Below the pieces are notes generated by a model that saw nothing but the letters and a program-made list of their open reading frames with translations, ran no database searches and was not told the DNA's origin. From assembly GCF_013204795.1 (NCBI RefSeq), contig NZ_JABMKW010000020.1:558001-622000 (forward strand): a stretch of DNA of 64,000 bases, read 5' to 3'. Position numbers and translations under genes: made by a program. This stretch comes from Pedobacter panaciterrae. Lineage in GTDB: Bacteria; Bacteroidota; Bacteroidia; Sphingobacteriales; Sphingobacteriaceae. This document shows, in pieces, positions 9,075 to 17,491 of the stretch. Numbering within the stretch: position 1 is the stretch's first letter; each line of letters starts with the position of its first letter.

Positions 9075-12000
9075 GTGAAACAAGATTCTGTTTCCGAACC
9101 TATTATTGCACCTGCTGCGTCTGCCAGACAGGAGAGTCTGCAACAAAATGAACTCTTGCAGGCCGATGGCGAAGCCTCGTTCTTTTTGCAAACAAAATTG
9201 AATGTTGGTGGTCCTGATGATCCGTTTGAAAAAGAGGCAGATGCTGTTGCTGATAAAGTTATGCGTTCCAGCAGTGCAAACTTTGTCCAACTTAAATGTG
9301 CCGCATGTGAGGAAGAGGAAACCATCCATAAAAAACCTCTTTCTACAAATATTACTCCCTTTGTTCAAACAAAAAGTAATGGTGAGTTTAAAGTTAGTGA
9401 TCATCTAACTTCCTCAATAGAAAATAGCAGGGGTAATGGGTCCGCTATGGATAACCAAACTAAATCCTTTATGGAAAACAGGATTGGTGCAGATTTTGGT
9501 TCAGTAAAAATACATTCGGGGCAAGAATCGGTACAAATGAACAGGGAACTTAATGCCCAGGCTTTTACCACCGGAAACGACATCTATTTCAACGAGGGAA
9601 AATACCGCCCGGAAACCGATGATGGTAAACGATTACTTGCACACGAACTTACACATGTTCTACAGCAAACTGCCCCTGTTACAGATAAGGCTGTGCAAAG
9701 GAAACAAGACACAACCTTTGATCCTGCCGCCAAAGCCACACAAACCGGAGAGATTGAGCCGCAGAAAAATGAAACTTATAAAAAGGATATTTCAGGAACG
9801 GCTAATAATCAGGGTTCTCAAACTCTTCCGCCGGATGAGTCATCCAAAGGTGGATCCAGTATTAGTAAGGCTGCCACTTCAACATCTAAAACAGCAGAAA
9901 AACCGGCAACTTCACCAATAGGAAATGATACTCCTAAAACAGCTGGCGCAAAAGGTGTTGCAGCAGAAAGCTTAGCAAAAGAAAAACCAACTATAACAGC
10001 AACGGATAATCCTGGCGATGTGTTGGTTATCCTACAATCAACTCCGGCTACCCAGTTACCAGAAACATTAAATCAGGCAAAAGGCATCTCATCTCAAAGT
10101 ATGCAGATGCAAAAAGACAAAGCTTTAGAACTTGTGCCTACCGTTGCAGAAAGTACAGGCAGTGCTTATGGCGAAAATAATAAAGCAAAGGCAAAACACA
10201 TTGCCTCAAAGGCCAGCGCAACAGTTAAAAATAAATTTGAAGGCAAAGGCGATTGGCAGCCACCGGTTGTAGAGGAAGTTGCTATTCCTCCACAAGCAAG
10301 ATTTGTTCCTTCAGGACTTTTATCACGATTTGGAAATAGCGAGGGATCTGAAAACATAACAGGAGCAGCTCAAAATGAACTGGGTAACATTAATTTAGAT
10401 ACCAGCAATTTGCCGGATGAATTAGGCGCTGCCCCTGAACTTACTTTAACAGGTGAAGCCAGCATAAATAATCTATCTGAAGAACAGGAAGAACAAACAG
10501 CAGATCTATTAATAGCAAAGAACAATGCTCAGAAAGAAATTCAAAATGATTTTGGCGAAAATGATGTAATACAAAAACCTGGAAAAGAAAAAATAAAAAG
10601 TAAGCATCGATTCAAAAAAACACAAGGTGTGAATTCTACAACATTAGGCACCGGATCAAACCTATCACCAGAGATCGCAGCAAGGCTTGATGCATCACTT
10701 GCAGGCCAGGCCTCACTAAAAATAGGAGAGCAATCGCAAAAATATCAACAGGATGAAGCCGCTTATCAACAAAAATTGATTGTTGAGAAACAAAAAACGG
10801 ATGAACAAATTAGTGATGAAACGATTAAATCGAAAACATCGCAAAACAAAGCCCAACAAAACGCACAGAAACAGGTTGCAGAATCCAGAATTGATTGGCA
10901 AAAACAACTGGATGCCACAGAAACCGATTTCAAAACAAAAGCTACAAATAGCGCGATAGAGCATATTGGTAAAATTGGCAAGGAAACTGAAAAAGGGAAT
11001 ACCGAAGCCAAAAAACATTATGATGACGCCAATAAAGAAGCTGCAGAAAAAACCGCGGCAGCTAAGCAAGAGGCAGAAGATAAAAAGAAAAAATCGGAAG
11101 AAGAGAGTGGAGGTTTCTTTGGTTGGTTGGCTGATGCTGCTTCTGCACTTATAGACGGTTTAAAAAGAGCTGTAAACTTTATTTTCGATAAGCTTAGGGC
11201 TGCACTTAAATGGGTTTTTGAACAGGCCAAAAAACTTGCCATGGCTGCTTTAGAGTTGGCTCGCAAAGCAGTCGTTGGTTTGATAAAAGGCTTTGGTGTT
11301 ATATTAAAGGGTTTTGTTGATATCGCTTTTGCAGCTTTTCCTACCATACGCGATGCAATTAACACTAAAATTGATGCTGCTGTGGATACTGCAGTCACCG
11401 CAACAAATAAAGCTTTTGAGCGGTTTAAACAGATAGTATCAGATATAATAGATGCATTTGCTGAATTCGTTGATACTGCCCTGGCCTTTGTACAAAAAGC
11501 CCTTACTGTAGCACTTTCTGTTATCGAAGTTATTGTTGTCGGTTTCCTTAAGGTAATGGCCTTTCTGAATGATATTGAAAGGCAATACAAATTATTTAAA
11601 GTCATGATTGATGGATTTCTTCTAATCTGGGATCATCCCGAAATATTAGAAGAAAAAGCAAAAGAGTTTCTAGAGCCTTACATTAAAGACATACCCGGTA
11701 GTACCGAAAGTGAAGTCAAAAAAGCTTTGGCATTATTTGGTTTGGCAACCGCCAAACACATTACCGGGATAATGAAATATCTTACCCCAAACATCAACCA
11801 CTTAATAGGCAACTGGTGGGAAGAGGCCAAAAAGATGATTTGGTTCTTAATTAACCCATTTGCAGACAAAAGTCCATTATATGATGACGCCCCTAAACTC
11901 TGGAGATTAATTCCTCAGATGTGGAACGACCTTTGGGATGGTGAGTTTAGTAAAGTGATTGATGGTGGCCTCGAGTGGATGCAGGCATTGAACATGACCA

Positions 12001-14009
12001 TCGGTGCTTTTGCCGGCTGGATAGTTATTGGAGGTACAGTGGTCGGTGCAATTCTGGGCGGTATTTTTGGAGTAGGTGCCGGTGCAATTCCTGGCGCAGG
12101 GGCTGGTTTTGAAGTTGGAATAGCTATAGGGGAAGGAATCATGGCATCAATGATTGTTACCGAAACAGCCGTAATTGCCAAATCTGTTTATGATCTTTCT
12201 GTAACCGAGGACGATGGAGTAGAATCTACACCGCCACCACCTGCACCTGCAAAAGAAAAAACAGCAGGAGAGGTACATGCCGATGCCGCAAAAGCAGAAG
12301 ATGGACCAAGGCAATATGCAAGTGGACAAGTTAAAACTGGTCGGGATAGAATATTATATGCCTATCAGCGCATTGCCAATAGTGGTTTAACCCTTGGTGT
12401 AATGGTAGCTCTTCTATTACTGGGTGCAATAGGCGGCAAAATTGCACAGGGCTTGCTGGCTGGAATCAAAAAACTAGGTACTGTTATAGGCAAATTGTTG
12501 CCTGAGGTAGCGGAAGGATTTAAAGGGGCAGCCGGAGCTTTAAAAGACAGCAAATTTGGACAGGGACTTGCCAAAGCCAGCGAAGGATTTAATGAAGGCA
12601 GGGCCGGAATGAAAGAAAAAATCGGTGGTCTTAAAGAGAAAGTTGGATTAGGAGGGGAAGAAAAACCCGGTGCTCCTAAAGAAAAAGCCACCGAAAATGC
12701 AAAAACAAATACAGAGCCAACCGCATCTGAGGTTGATACCCCAATAAAACCAGAAGCGGAAACCAAAGTTCCAGAAACTAAGGTTGAACCAGAACCAAAG
12801 GTAAAAACTGAGCCTGAGCCAATTGCTGAGCCAGAACCAAAAGTAAAATCGGAAGCTGAACCAATTGCTGAGCCAGAAGCTAAAACGCCTGATCAACAGA
12901 AAGGAGAAGACTTTGCCAAAAAAGCTCAAAATGATGAAGGTGTTGTATCTAAAGGGGAAACAGAAGACGGTCACGCTTTAAAAGCCGATAAAGAAGGTCA
13001 TATAGTAGAATGTTCTAATTGCAAAGTTTATGAGATCAGTCACAGTGAGATGCTGAAGGAAAATCCACAACTGGCAGAAGAATTAAAGGCGATAAGAAAA
13101 AGAATGGCTAAAACACCAGAGGATCCGGCGGTGATGCGAGATCTGGAGGCATTCGATAAGAAAATCAAGAAGCTAGAATATGACAGCTTCAGCGCAGGCG
13201 GAAAAAAAGCACGGGACATGGGGTTACCAGATGCGGAACCTGGTTACCACTGGCGTCTTAACGGTGAGGGCGAGCCTACCTACGTGAAAAATGGAGCAAC
13301 AGAAGGCAATCAGCGCGTATATGATCCAGAGTCGAAAACGTTTAAAGATTTTGATGGGAAGACTCCAAGAAAAATAGATGTTGAAGCCAAGTATGAGCAG
13401 GATCCCACATCTACAAAACCAAAAGATAAGGTAGAAAAAATAGATACAAGTGGGATGACCACTGATGAAGCCAAAAAACTAAAACAAACACAGAAAGAAA
13501 GAGCAGATGAAATAATTGAAAGAGACAAACATCCTAAAGGATCAGAAGAATATAATAAGGCAAATAAAAAAGTAATAGACAAGAGTGAGAAATTAGGAGA
13601 AGAGGCCGCTGATTTAGCAATGAAGGAAAAATTCGGTCTTGATCCTGATTATACTGGTAAAGGAAGTCGTACCTTAGATAAAGTTTATAGTGAGTCTGTC
13701 TATATAGATGAAGCTACCGGCAAGGTTGAGGTTGTTGATAGGGTATCCGTGGTCGAGGCAAAGGGGGGAAGCTCTGATGTAGGAAGCAAAAAGGTGAGCA
13801 GCGGCGAAATTGCTGAACAGGGCACAAGACCTTATTTAGAAGAGACAATAAAAGAAATGAAGGCAAGGGGAGGCAAGGATGCTGAAATTGCAGCAAAAAT
13901 TGAAACTGCACTTGATCAGGGTAAACTGGATTATTATAAGGTATCACAAAAAATCGATGCTAACGGCAATCTTGCTCCGATTGAAATTAAAAAATTTGAT
14001 ATTAAATAG
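9075..14009 (+). CDS. 1644-aa DUF4157 polymorphic toxin with PD-(D/E)XK-like nuclease tail
   Basis: The start is GTG at 9075. Order of parts: DUF4157 with CAAC at residues 75-78 and HELTH at 190-194; a low-complexity Lys/Thr/Ala linker (205-320); Gln/Lys/Glu-rich coiled coil (550-680); long amphipathic and hydrophobic helices (680-900); Gly/Ala-rich membrane-like stretches (about 976-1035 and 1106-1130); EPEPK-type acidic repeats (about 1235-1275); and a C-terminal toxin region. The toxin region has an HALKADKEGHIVECSNC block, then D1535 in TLDKVY and E1561-A-K1563 in VVEAKGG. That spacing fits a PD-(D/E)XK nuclease core. Imm49 follows 10 bp later. The nuclease assignment is a motif inference. 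Confidence 0.8.
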   Translation: MKQDSVSEPIIAPAASARQESLQQNELLQADGEASFFLQTKLNVGGPDDPFEKEADAVADKVMRSSSANFVQLKCAACEEEETIHKKPLSTNITPFVQTKSNGEFKVSDHLTSSIENSRGNGSAMDNQTKSFMENRIGADFGSVKIHSGQESVQMNRELNAQAFTTGNDIYFNEGKYRPETDDGKRLLAHELTHVLQQTAPVTDKAVQRKQDTTFDPAAKATQTGEIEPQKNETYKKDISGTANNQGSQTLPPDESSKGGSSISKAATSTSKTAEKPATSPIGNDTPKTAGAKGVAAESLAKEKPTITATDNPGDVLVILQSTPATQLPETLNQAKGISSQSMQMQKDKALELVPTVAESTGSAYGENNKAKAKHIASKASATVKNKFEGKGDWQPPVVEEVAIPPQARFVPSGLLSRFGNSEGSENITGAAQNELGNINLDTSNLPDELGAAPELTLTGEASINNLSEEQEEQTADLLIAKNNAQKEIQNDFGENDVIQKPGKEKIKSKHRFKKTQGVNSTTLGTGSNLSPEIAARLDASLAGQASLKIGEQSQKYQQDEAAYQQKLIVEKQKTDEQISDETIKSKTSQNKAQQNAQKQVAESRIDWQKQLDATETDFKTKATNSAIEHIGKIGKETEKGNTEAKKHYDDANKEAAEKTAAAKQEAEDKKKKSEEESGGFFGWLADAASALIDGLKRAVNFIFDKLRAALKWVFEQAKKLAMAALELARKAVVGLIKGFGVILKGFVDIAFAAFPTIRDAINTKIDAAVDTAVTATNKAFERFKQIVSDIIDAFAEFVDTALAFVQKALTVALSVIEVIVVGFLKVMAFLNDIERQYKLFKVMIDGFLLIWDHPEILEEKAKEFLEPYIKDIPGSTESEVKKALALFGLATAKHITGIMKYLTPNINHLIGNWWEEAKKMIWFLINPFADKSPLYDDAPKLWRLIPQMWNDLWDGEFSKVIDGGLEWMQALNMTIGAFAGWIVIGGTVVGAILGGIFGVGAGAIPGAGAGFEVGIAIGEGIMASMIVTETAVIAKSVYDLSVTEDDGVESTPPPPAPAKEKTAGEVHADAAKAEDGPRQYASGQVKTGRDRILYAYQRIANSGLTLGVMVALLLLGAIGGKIAQGLLAGIKKLGTVIGKLLPEVAEGFKGAAGALKDSKFGQGLAKASEGFNEGRAGMKEKIGGLKEKVGLGGEEKPGAPKEKATENAKTNTEPTASEVDTPIKPEAETKVPETKVEPEPKVKTEPEPIAEPEPKVKSEAEPIAEPEAKTPDQQKGEDFAKKAQNDEGVVSKGETEDGHALKADKEGHIVECSNCKVYEISHSEMLKENPQLAEELKAIRKRMAKTPEDPAVMRDLEAFDKKIKKLEYDSFSAGGKKARDMGLPDAEPGYHWRLNGEGEPTYVKNGATEGNQRVYDPESKTFKDFDGKTPRKIDVEAKYEQDPTSTKPKDKVEKIDTSGMTTDEAKKLKQTQKERADEIIERDKHPKGSEEYNKANKKVIDKSEKLGEEAADLAMKEKFGLDPDYTGKGSRTLDKVYSESVYIDEATGKVEVVDRVSVVEAKGGSSDVGSKKVSSGEIAEQGTRPYLEETIKEMKARGGKDAEIAAKIETALDQGKLDYYKVSQKIDANGNLAPIEIKKFDIK

Positions 14010-14019
14010 TTATTAAATC

Positions 14020-14841
14020 ATGCACATAACAAGACATTCGTTTAATAAGGAAATTGTTGAAAACAATGTAATACTCAACGACAAGAACATCAATTTATAC
14101 CTTAAGGAACTAAGTAATAACCACTTGGTTATAAGGGGACTTGAAAGGTTATCTCTCGAAAACCTTTGCTATTCTGCTTCCTTACAATACCCAGTTGATA
14201 AGCAGCTATTTTACTTGGATCTATTTATAGATGCATCATTAGCGAAATATCAAATCGCCACAAACATAGGTAAGTCAATTGAAATTAATTTAACAGGGAC
14301 TAAGCACCAGATTTTACCTGAGGATGTAGATTATTCCGTTTCTGAGCAAAACTGGATAACAGGCTATATGGCCGCCCTGGCCCGACGAAAAATGCAAATT
14401 GTACATGCATTTTGTGCTATTGATTTAGATTTTGTTAATCAAAAGAAAAGAACCAAAGGAGGGGCCTATAGTCTATTATTTGCCAAATTTCTACAACGCT
14501 TATTCGTTAAAGGAGAACCTCACGGACAAAATCTTTTGGCCGCAGCAAATGAAATAAAAAAAGATAAAATGCCAGAGCCAACATATGAATACGCTTTGTT
14601 TATTGATGGCCCTGTGATAGATATGTTTACTCCAATTTTCATGAACGATGAGAAAGATTTCAATGAGACACTATTAAGCGCATTGGAATTGTACAAAAAA
14701 TATTGGAGCAAGGAACAGATGAATATCCCCAATGGATTAATTTCCTTACCCATTACGGCCTTAACAGTTATGGCAAAGGATTATGATCTAAATATAAAAC
14801 ACACATCAGATTACTTGCTGCAATATTTAATAGATAACTAG
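14020..14841 (+). CDS. Imm49-like immunity protein
   Basis: The 273-residue soluble protein has a C-terminal third matching the pattern I know from the immunity 49 family: ALELYKKYW, then a SLPITALTVMAKD helix and a closing SDYLLQYLI. A central WITGYMAALARRK helix is also typical. It starts 10 bp after the toxin gene and is its only downstream partner, which is the standard toxin-immunity order. The expected role is to bind and neutralise the C-terminal nuclease region of the preceding protein in the producer cytoplasm. Family assignment is by recall of conserved positions; the pairing is inferred from order. Confidence 0.68.
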   Translation: MHITRHSFNKEIVENNVILNDKNINLYLKELSNNHLVIRGLERLSLENLCYSASLQYPVDKQLFYLDLFIDASLAKYQIATNIGKSIEINLTGTKHQILPEDVDYSVSEQNWITGYMAALARRKMQIVHAFCAIDLDFVNQKKRTKGGAYSLLFAKFLQRLFVKGEPHGQNLLAAANEIKKDKMPEPTYEYALFIDGPVIDMFTPIFMNDEKDFNETLLSALELYKKYWSKEQMNIPNGLISLPITALTVMAKDYDLNIKHTSDYLLQYLIDN

Positions 14842-14854
14842 AGCTTATTTTAAC

Positions 14855-15667
14855 TTAAAGCACGCCGTTTTTAACCGCGATATCTACAAGCTGCAGGAAG
14901 TTTTTACATTTTGACCTCATGAGCATATTTCTCCTGTGATTATTAATGGTATTGATACTGATATGAAGCTGGTCTGCAATCTCTTTACTTCCCATTCCCT
15001 GACTTGCTAATTTCAAAACATCAATTTCCCGTTTACTAAGTATATCTTCTGTTTTCTGCAGGAAATAAGACTTGTTCTCAATCACTGATTTCTCACCACC
15101 AGCCTCGTGCCTTTCTATTAAATGATTAATTTTCGAATCATTTTTAAAATAGGTTAGGTCAGTAAGTGAATTAACAGAAGCTATCGGCATTCTATAATAC
15201 TCATTAAAAAGATAGTGCGTACACTGTACTACTGATGACCATGAGTCATCGCCATTTTTTATTCGAAAGTTTGTAGTGAAAGTATATTTCACATCTTTTT
15301 CCTGCTTACGATTGGCTAGAAAAGCCATTTGATCTGGGAATATTTGCTCATCAAAAATTTTCATATCCTCCCGGTTTCTGATTCTATTTAGGAATAGAAA
15401 GTCCGCCTTTAATAAAAATTCATAAGAATATCCTAAAAAATGGCTTGTACGAGATGGTCTGAAACAGTTGGAGTTTTCGATATAATCACTTACATAATAA
15501 ATTGAAGGAAAAAAATTATTATTCAATGATTCACTATCAAAGTGCAGAAGTATCCTTTCTGCTTCTGAAAATTGCACACCAAGCCTATTTCGCGAGTGTT
15601 TTAAAAAATCAAAGTATGATGATGTTTTAGGATCTTTCATATCAGCTTCGTTTAGTAGAGAAATCAA
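14855..15667 (-). CDS. LuxR-type transcriptional regulator with PAS-like N-terminus
   Basis: The last 65 of 270 residues form a clear LuxR/GerE helix-turn-helix, from LSKREIDVLKLASQGMGSKE through STINNHRRN-like recognition residues (here INTINNHRRNMLMRSKCKN). The first 190 residues resemble a PAS-like sensor of the type seen in other Bacteroidetes LuxR proteins, including the one at 47944. No phosphoacceptor receiver domain is visible. It is convergent with the eCIS operon, with only 13 bp between stops. A regulatory link to the eCIS is possible but not shown. Confidence 0.85.
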   Translation of the reverse strand: MISLLNEADMKDPKTSSYFDFLKHSRNRLGVQFSEAERILLHFDSESLNNNFFPSIYYVSDYIENSNCFRPSRTSHFLGYSYEFLLKADFLFLNRIRNREDMKIFDEQIFPDQMAFLANRKQEKDVKYTFTTNFRIKNGDDSWSSVVQCTHYLFNEYYRMPIASVNSLTDLTYFKNDSKINHLIERHEAGGEKSVIENKSYFLQKTEDILSKREIDVLKLASQGMGSKEIADQLHISINTINNHRRNMLMRSKCKNFLQLVDIAVKNGVL

Positions 15668-16053
15668 TTAATTATCTATTAAATACTACCTGCAAAGGCA
15701 TACGGAGTAATCCGTGTTGGCAGATAAAATTTAGGGTAACAAAGATGACAATGTCAATTTAAGGCGTACTTAAATAAGATCAGGGTCAGACGGTTTCCTG
15801 TTGTTCTTGGATTTTAGATTTTTCATAGCAAATAGGCGATTAGATTATGCTCTAAAATTAGAATATAGATCGCTATTATTTCCAGAAAAACATGTGAATG
15901 GAGCACCTTAGTTATCAAATACAGGTTATGAGTATTTGAATGGTTTTTTGAGCGGAAATTAGTAAAATCGATATTCGATCAGCACATCTCTGCGTTAAAT
16001 CGAATATCGAATGAGGCCATTGTAAGCCGCTTGTAATGAAAAACTTTTGAATC
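15668..16053. other. Intergenic region between efp and the luxR-type gene
   Basis: No coding sequence is supported in these 386 bp. The right part holds a 12-bp perfect inverted repeat listed separately. The left part should contain the promoter of the luxR-type gene, but I cannot point to a convincing promoter box. Confidence 0.5.
15968..16010 (-). terminator. Probable terminator of efp
   Basis: TCGATATTCGAT (15968-15979) and ATCGAATATCGA (15999-16010) are perfect inverted repeats with a 19-nt loop. Read on the minus strand the hairpin is followed by TTTTACTAATTT. It lies 44 bp past the efp stop. The stem is AT-rich, so it may be weak. Confidence 0.5.
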
Positions 16054-16614
16054 TTATTTTACGCGTTCAACGTATTCTCCGGTGCGTGTATCCACCTTTA
16101 TCTTATCACCTTGGTTCACAAACAGAGGCACCTTCAGCTCTACTCCATTTTCAGTAGTAGCATACTTCAAGGCTCCAGAAGAGGTATCGCCTTTAACGGC
16201 TGGCTCAGCATATGTAATTTCCAGTTCTACAAAGTTTGGAGCCTGAGCCATTATTGGCTCTTCACTTTCAAAAGAAACAATTACATCCATTCCTTCCTTA
16301 ATAAACTTTGCCGATGGTCCGAATAGTGACTTAGGTACATTAAACTGTTCAAAACTAACATTATCCATTACCACAAAATAATCTCCCTCTTCATATAAAT
16401 ATTGGAAATCATTAGTCTCAACACGACAAATTTCAACCTGCTCATCAGTTCCTAAACGTGCTTCAACAATTCTTCCAGTTTTAATATTACGAAATTTACC
16501 TAAGTAAAAAGCGCCACCTTTGCCAGGTGTACGGTGTAAGAACTCTATAACTGTTACCAGTTCGTTATTGAAACGTAAAATATTTCCCACTTTAATTTCG
16601 GATGCCTTTGCCAT
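16054..16614 (-). CDS. efp: Translation elongation factor P
   Basis: At 186 residues it has the normal family length and three-beta-barrel layout. The KOW-like N-terminal barrel carries the modifiable loop PGKGGAF with K32 at the position of E. coli Lys34. The C-terminal OB fold ends with GDKIKVDTRTGEYVERVK, the family hallmark. EF-P binds the ribosomal E site and relieves stalling at polyproline. Several proteins in this window contain polyproline runs, for instance the 949-aa eCIS protein. The gene stands alone with a terminator-like hairpin downstream. Confidence 0.96.
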   Translation of the reverse strand: MAKASEIKVGNILRFNNELVTVIEFLHRTPGKGGAFYLGKFRNIKTGRIVEARLGTDEQVEICRVETNDFQYLYEEGDYFVVMDNVSFEQFNVPKSLFGPSAKFIKEGMDVIVSFESEEPIMAQAPNFVELEITYAEPAVKGDTSSGALKYATTENGVELKVPLFVNQGDKIKVDTRTGEYVERVK

Positions 16615-16794
16615 AAAAATGTATTTCTAAAATTTGAGCCCAAATATATATGCTTTTTGCGTATTTATATGCCTTAATAATTAAAGGATTTAATGCAAAA
16701 TGATCTCAAATTCTTTTTATCTTGATCATAAAACAGCATAATTTTAGATGCTTTAAAGTTGACGCATCTCCAACACAAGTAAACAACCGTAGCT

Positions 16795-17481
16795 ATGGAA
16801 GAGCCTGTTAACACAAATCAACACATTGTTAAAATATTGAGCGTTGAAAACGTCACGCATAATGTAAAGCGGTTTACCGTCGAAAAACCAGCCAATTATA
16901 CTTTTATGCCCGGTCAGGCTACCGATGTAGCTATTAACAAACCAGCACTAAAATCTATGGTTGGTCCATTTACTTTTACCTCTCTTAACCAGGCAGAATA
17001 CCTTGAGTTCACCATCAAGATTTATAAAGACCATGATGGTTTAACAAACAAACTCTCTTCTCTAAATCCAACAGATGAATTAATCATCCATGATGTATTT
17101 GGAACCATAAATTACAAAGGTTCAGGTGTATTTATTGCAGGTGGCGCAGGTATCACTCCATTTTTAGCAATACTCAGACAACTTAAACTTGATGGCTCAC
17201 TGCAGGGAAACAAACTATTATTTGCCAACCATAATGAGAGCGATATCATACACAAAACCGAGTTAAAATATTTGCTTGGGGACAATTATATTGATGTATT
17301 AAAAGATCCGTTAGACCCGAAAACACAAAGTGGGATAATTGACCAGAATCTTCTAAAAAAATACATTGGTAATCGAGAAAAGTGGTATTACATATGTGGG
17401 CCAGGTGCATTTACCGCAGCAATGGTCGATAATCTTAAAAATCTTGGAGTGGATAAATCTCACATAGTTATAGAAGAATAA
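16795..17481 (+). CDS. FAD-binding oxidoreductase of the ferredoxin-NADP reductase family
   Basis: The 228-residue protein has an N-terminal flavin-binding barrel with the stretch MPGQATDVAI and a PFTFTS motif in the RxYS position, here with Pro instead of Arg. It is followed by the nucleotide-binding half with FIAGGAGITPFLAILRQL near residue 122 and the closing YYICGPGAF motif. It has no [2Fe-2S] domain. It probably passes electrons between NAD(P)H and an unknown flavin or iron-sulfur partner. It converges on the antiporter gene with 10 bp between stops. Confidence 0.85.
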   Translation: MEEPVNTNQHIVKILSVENVTHNVKRFTVEKPANYTFMPGQATDVAINKPALKSMVGPFTFTSLNQAEYLEFTIKIYKDHDGLTNKLSSLNPTDELIIHDVFGTINYKGSGVFIAGGAGITPFLAILRQLKLDGSLQGNKLLFANHNESDIIHKTELKYLLGDNYIDVLKDPLDPKTQSGIIDQNLLKKYIGNREKWYYICGPGAFTAAMVDNLKNLGVDKSHIVIEE

Positions 17482-17491
17482 TACAACTCAA

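Noticed and set aside
11018..11605. 195-residue minus-strand open frame inside the large toxin gene
   Set aside because: It is a shadow of the helical repeat-rich coding sequence on the plus strand; the composition is low-complexity and no domain is visible.
12700..12900. Short tandem units that might suggest a repeat array
   Set aside because: They encode EPEPK/EPIAEP amino-acid repeats in frame within the 1644-aa protein; there are no uniform spacers, so it is not a CRISPR array.
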